Source: JBLIRR01 sp049472395 (GTDB lineage: Bacteria > SZUA-182 > DTGQ01 > JBLIRR01). Taken from it: 64,000 nucleotides of DNA. Position 1 is the first letter of the stretch. Every line of letters begins with the position of its first letter. The position numbers were made by a program, and so were the translations under genes. A model generated the notes under the pieces. The model saw only the letters and a list, made by a program, of their open reading frames with translations, ran no database searches and was not told the DNA's origin. The DNA lies in NCBI GenBank assembly GCA_049472395.1, contig JBLIRR010000004.1:186001-250000 (forward strand), in the 5' to 3' direction. Below, piece after piece: positions 62,801 to 64,000 of this stretch.

Positions 62801-63874
62801 GACTGGGCATATTTTTCTGCGGAGAAGGGGCATGTGTATGAGATATATGTACAGGATCTTTCCGAGTATGACTATTTTATCCGCCTCTCTCTCTATGGTC
62901 CTGATACGAGAGACAATGAGCCGAGGATAAGCACCAATTACATGGCATTTCAATGTGAAATGAGCGGTGAGTATTATATTAAAATCGAATATGCCTCCGG
63001 AGTCCCACACGGGGCCATAGAGTATATTTGTGGACTCTCTGACCCTTTAGGGGGTATTGGGATCATCTGCGGATATTGCATAAATACCCAGGGACAAAAA
63101 CTGAGCGGCTATACTGTGCAGGTGCAGAAACCTCAGAAGAGTATAACCACGGATCATGAGGGCTCTTTCTGTATTAAAAATATTCCCTTTGGAAATTATA
63201 CCCTCACCATTTATAATCCGCACGATCAGCTCGTGCTTAAGCAGGATAGTGTTGAGGTTGTCCCCAGTTTTAGCAGGAGAGAAATACAATTTATTATTGA
63301 TGAGGCCCTGCCGCCGGCTGATTACCGATACAGAACATGCACCATCCCCTTTTCCCAAGGGATGAATATAAGCACATTCCCTGTGTACCCGGAAGGGGTA
63401 TTTAGTCCTTATATGTTAGGGGCGCATGCATTTATAAAATTATATTTATCTCCAGGATCGGCTCTCGGAAAATATGATGCATCCTCTGCTACCTGGTCAA
63501 TGGCACACTATGAAGAGGATGGGCATATCACGGGGGATAATTTCCCCATTGATCCGGATCAAGGCTATATGCTCTATAATGCAGGAGATTCGCACATTAT
63601 TTGCTTTAATATTTATGAGCCGGTTAACCGTCCTGATGCGGGAGATCCTCAAGTAATAGAAAGAAAGGGAATGCATGTGCCGGGGTATACGAGCAGCGAA
63701 AAAACAAACAGAGAGCTATTCCATTCACTGGTCGGTGTTGAAAGTATCTTTACCTTTGATAATAATAGAGAGGGGAGGTGGCACGCTGCCTATGAATTCT
63801 TCGGCGAACCGGCAGGCCCTGAAGTTCTTGTTGAGCCCTATGAAGGGTATATTGTATTTACACAGGAAGAGTAA
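56807..63874 (+). CDS. Giant secreted protein: LVIVD propellers plus C13/caspase-like domains
   Basis: A 2355-residue exported protein. The signal peptide is cleaved near SDARQ; ATG 56828 with GGAGGAAG upstream is an alternative start. Residues about 50-930 are some twenty LVIVD-type repeats (GYAYVADGEGGLKIISI and variants), expected to form beta-propellers. Three clan-CD (legumain/caspase-like) domains follow. Domain 1, about 940-1090: IGHG and EAAECGSF. Domain 2, about 1290-1440: TDHG and YDACYSGSF, a complete His/Cys dyad. Domain 3, about 1640-1760: FFGAAG and LVDTPFATHL, dyad lost. Then come a PPC-like beta domain (about 1958-2080), a carboxypeptidase-regulatory-like Ig domain (about 2082-2165) and a C-terminal beta region. 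Probably a surface protein with one active protease. Confidence 0.85.
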   Translation: MNAVGGRMKGICVCFFLCSIMILCALPSDARQGPVLGELGHMRHTYGIYQSMKIEGSHIFCATSLGVVIYNRHKYSVLSFLPLGNCNDLDILTTSEGRSYMYVTMGEEGIYIIDVTTPRAPFFISQCFLPSYALSIILDEHYAYITDRYLGLMVMDITKRQRPVAVGGCVMGECSADNPLCYKKEIALDGDYAYITDGTHGLQVVDMKDRHNPQIIGSFLTPSFASAVMIDANWAYVTDSESGLHIIDIEERAHPRIISSSPTPFVPTSVVADDAYAFVTDVKGGLQVINIADRHHPKIIGSCADIPSSAVDSVVMGDYVYVLDKYYGVQVIDITQKQGPILAENIYEGGYALSVSADDNGYLYIADWDKGLQIIKMEDTPRIVGTWGSKGQSMKVVREGEYVYVAGQGGVKIINSADKEEPALTGEYAVPGTIAALTVRDRYMYAGYDGEFLIIDAEHKNMPKHAGSCSVSGEPTSIFLRDNYAYVTCESTGLDLIYIGDPAAPSPVGHCMTPGRASDVVVDEGYAYVADGEGGLKIISIEEKTSPFIVGGCDTRGEAETIFVEENVIYIADGPRGIKIINCEDKKAPFIEGSCATSSLAKDITIRGNYAYVADYEKGVQVIDLSSQKGPVVAGRYESQGSIEALHMEADYAYLVTEEGGFLVVDCSDTNGLKVIGGCFIPGRGRDMVTNNGYAYVVDRYNGLYIVDIGDKNKPALAGHFSGLSAPESIIVRDDYAYIADGPQGLQIINIKDKASPFKAGTCPLPFYASSLAIKDATYAYCGDPYARFLKVIDIRNPNDPVIAGGYELESSLNSTLEALLIEGDYLYMGKGLEGLEIIDISEGAAPVSISSFQNPLLSNRFTRDIAVEGAYVYCADGYEGVQILDVHERENPLVVYEVDLSPEYADECSVEGEFLYVALREGGLMKFEIISQVSSRGTCILVAGGGADANNTLWPATCTQANHVYNIFTELGFKQYEIYYQNPLLFQDTDNDGSLNQGVVDDPSPTSGELESAIGEWAPDQTYTDGPLYIYLIGHGAEDLFQIMPWEVISAQGLTQSIATFIQKAPEREVVLIIEAAECGSFIDDLKRNDITRNVTTVICATGKGPCYIKPGHPYRSFSTAFVDNVRDHYDPDDILSSLQFSFVSTRAMIEEWRQDYGLFYDQNPQMSLPESSIVSVSFSLDGEIPVDELRVEDESTDLVAIIAHSYTGETIPLDGTDFTLVSSDASVLVPSDEPLIDAYGVYWYKLEFHKPGRACLYAYEEGSDSENLCAAMLCVKVQGLISADDKGAMIVAGYQGSGDYLWPSTNTVANHAYRILHEMGYGKEAIFYYNPFVLQDLDGYNGYDDITGYPQPAVFHMDDDESGFSRIKETGVRELFLFITDHGIEDEFYMNPADTLAARTLAEQISNIAPFVEERITLVYDACYSGSFLDEIEEVLEIDETLANKLVAITSASSDERAYYLTAGVVSFSYAFFDHYFLTNSIMDAFDYAREFLPFTGQTPCILNSSLAAQWDNEDIYYINESRPSIENIEASREAGILSVSAQVYSLNGIDDVWVLVEEEREGKETSQGKAITEAPLKKMERYEGMYRLSVDDPCPERERYFIRVYAQDNHAQVTALPYSIPLDKEGSGPDEAGLNKTVALIFASDTSLMGQDEAQKAATQLYRAESILRAVGVGSDKIMRITSVEGLLDSPLINSLDDESTLLLYFFGAAGREEGGRPYFMIDAYTWVTMDELVHALPAGGNFRVLFLVDTPFATHLLSEVPWDEHEDWAGIASTNQGSIMTPYFSQFFFSSILHGASVAQAYRVAAQAISLNQQTSAVFYKGMEETSGTWQMIDDHLSYYFGRGALSGEELSLFLSCEARRDNDERILFRIEARPDVDIQRAWVILKSLDTSYLPQSMIVDLAPSEGFSYHASYTTSMPYYSAVFMAEGYDEMNLPVFQWEEIVVKQNNDTAEEDPYEPDEGTFSDIHHELRANQPPVKRTFYCPEHEPECTDRDWAYFSAEKGHVYEIYVQDLSEYDYFIRLSLYGPDTRDNEPRISTNYMAFQCEMSGEYYIKIEYASGVPHGAIEYICGLSDPLGGIGIICGYCINTQGQKLSGYTVQVQKPQKSITTDHEGSFCIKNIPFGNYTLTIYNPHDQLVLKQDSVEVVPSFSRREIQFIIDEALPPADYRYRTCTIPFSQGMNISTFPVYPEGVFSPYMLGAHAFIKLYLSPGSALGKYDASSATWSMAHYEEDGHITGDNFPIDPDQGYMLYNAGDSHIICFNIYEPVNRPDAGDPQVIERKGMHVPGYTSSEKTNRELFHSLVGVESIFTFDNNREGRWHAAYEFFGEPAGPEVLVEPYEGYIVFTQEE

Positions 63875-63882
63875 CATGACAT

Positions 63883-64000
63883 ATGATTAGAGGTGTACGC
63901 TGCGTATATGTGATTCTATTGGTGGTTATTTTTTCTCACACTATATGCCTGTGTGCGGAAGAAGTGATCTGGCAGATCGGAAGAAATAATAATAGCAACA
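63883..64000 (+). CDS. Start of a secreted protein, cut by window end
   Basis: ATG 63883 opens a frame to the window end: MIRGVRCVYVILLVVIFSHT is a signal-peptide core with cleavage near CLCAEE, followed by VIWQIGRNNNSN. The pattern W-x-IG with Asn/Ser following is often seen at the start of large secreted polysaccharide-binding or lyase-like proteins, but too little is visible to name it. It begins eight bases after the giant protein's stop, so the two are probably co-transcribed. Confidence 0.65.
   Translation, partial: MIRGVRCVYVILLVVIFSHTICLCAEEVIWQIGRNNNSN

Overview
The window looks like a chromosomal segment of a Gram-negative (diderm) bacterium with a moderate to low G+C content. It encodes an outer-membrane porin, a TonB-dependent receptor, a GspE/PilB-type ATPase, a secreted c-type dihaem protein, an alpha-2-macroglobulin/PBP1C pair and many signal-peptide proteins. 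It uses selenocysteine: selD itself carries an in-frame TGA at the catalytic position. The mix (SelD-Sec, GEGP-type dihaem protein, sigma-54 activator, DUF3160, LVIVD repeats) would suit Desulfobacterota or a related candidate phylum, but that placement is inference. I saw no rRNA, tRNA or CRISPR array.

Layout: 1-3.2 kb, partial DUF3160 protein, an unknown gene, and a lone hisF. 3.4-14.2 kb, signalling and envelope genes: GAF-PilB-like ATPase, zinc-ribbon/TPR membrane protein, hybrid histidine kinase, adenylate cyclase, membrane PAS protein, J-domain membrane protein. 14.7-18.7 kb, six tandem paralogues of an unrecognised secreted Pro/Trp-rich family, then a convergent sigma-54 activator. 20.5-23 kb, Porin_O_P and a dihaem protein. 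23.2-31.7 kb, alpha-2-macroglobulin and pbpC, with a MITE-like element inserted exactly at their junction. 31.7-35.5 kb, GT-C glycosyltransferase with TPRs, Sec-containing selD, secreted Fn3-like protein. 35.6-41.4 kb, DUF2294 with a slippery-site frameshift, pckG behind a terminator-containing leader, second DUF2294, gamma-carbonic-anhydrase-like protein, gmhB-like, and an aroC-like gene lacking catalytic histidines. 41.5-44.5 kb, a frameshifted heptad-repeat protein and two tandem DsrE-like genes. 44.7-47.4 kb, leuA with a leucine leader-peptide attenuator, then two pseudogene relics. 47.4-55.2 kb, a probable trace-metal or cofactor uptake regulon (methyltransferase, ECF transporter, His-tailed TrmO-like protein, TonB receptor) whose three promoters share a TGACACGA motif. 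55.4-64 kb, diguanylate cyclase, a 2355-residue secreted LVIVD/clan-CD-protease-like protein, and the start of another secreted protein.

The most exciting content is the pair at 42401-44221. Each reading frame runs through one TGA at the position of the DsrE-family cysteine. Forty-one codons after the TGA are conserved as protein, with many silent substitutions, and each TGA is followed 13 nt later by a five-bp, G-loop hairpin whose stem covaries between the copies. With Sec-dependent selD in the same window, this supports two membrane-anchored or exported DsrE-like selenoproteins that ordinary gene calling would truncate.
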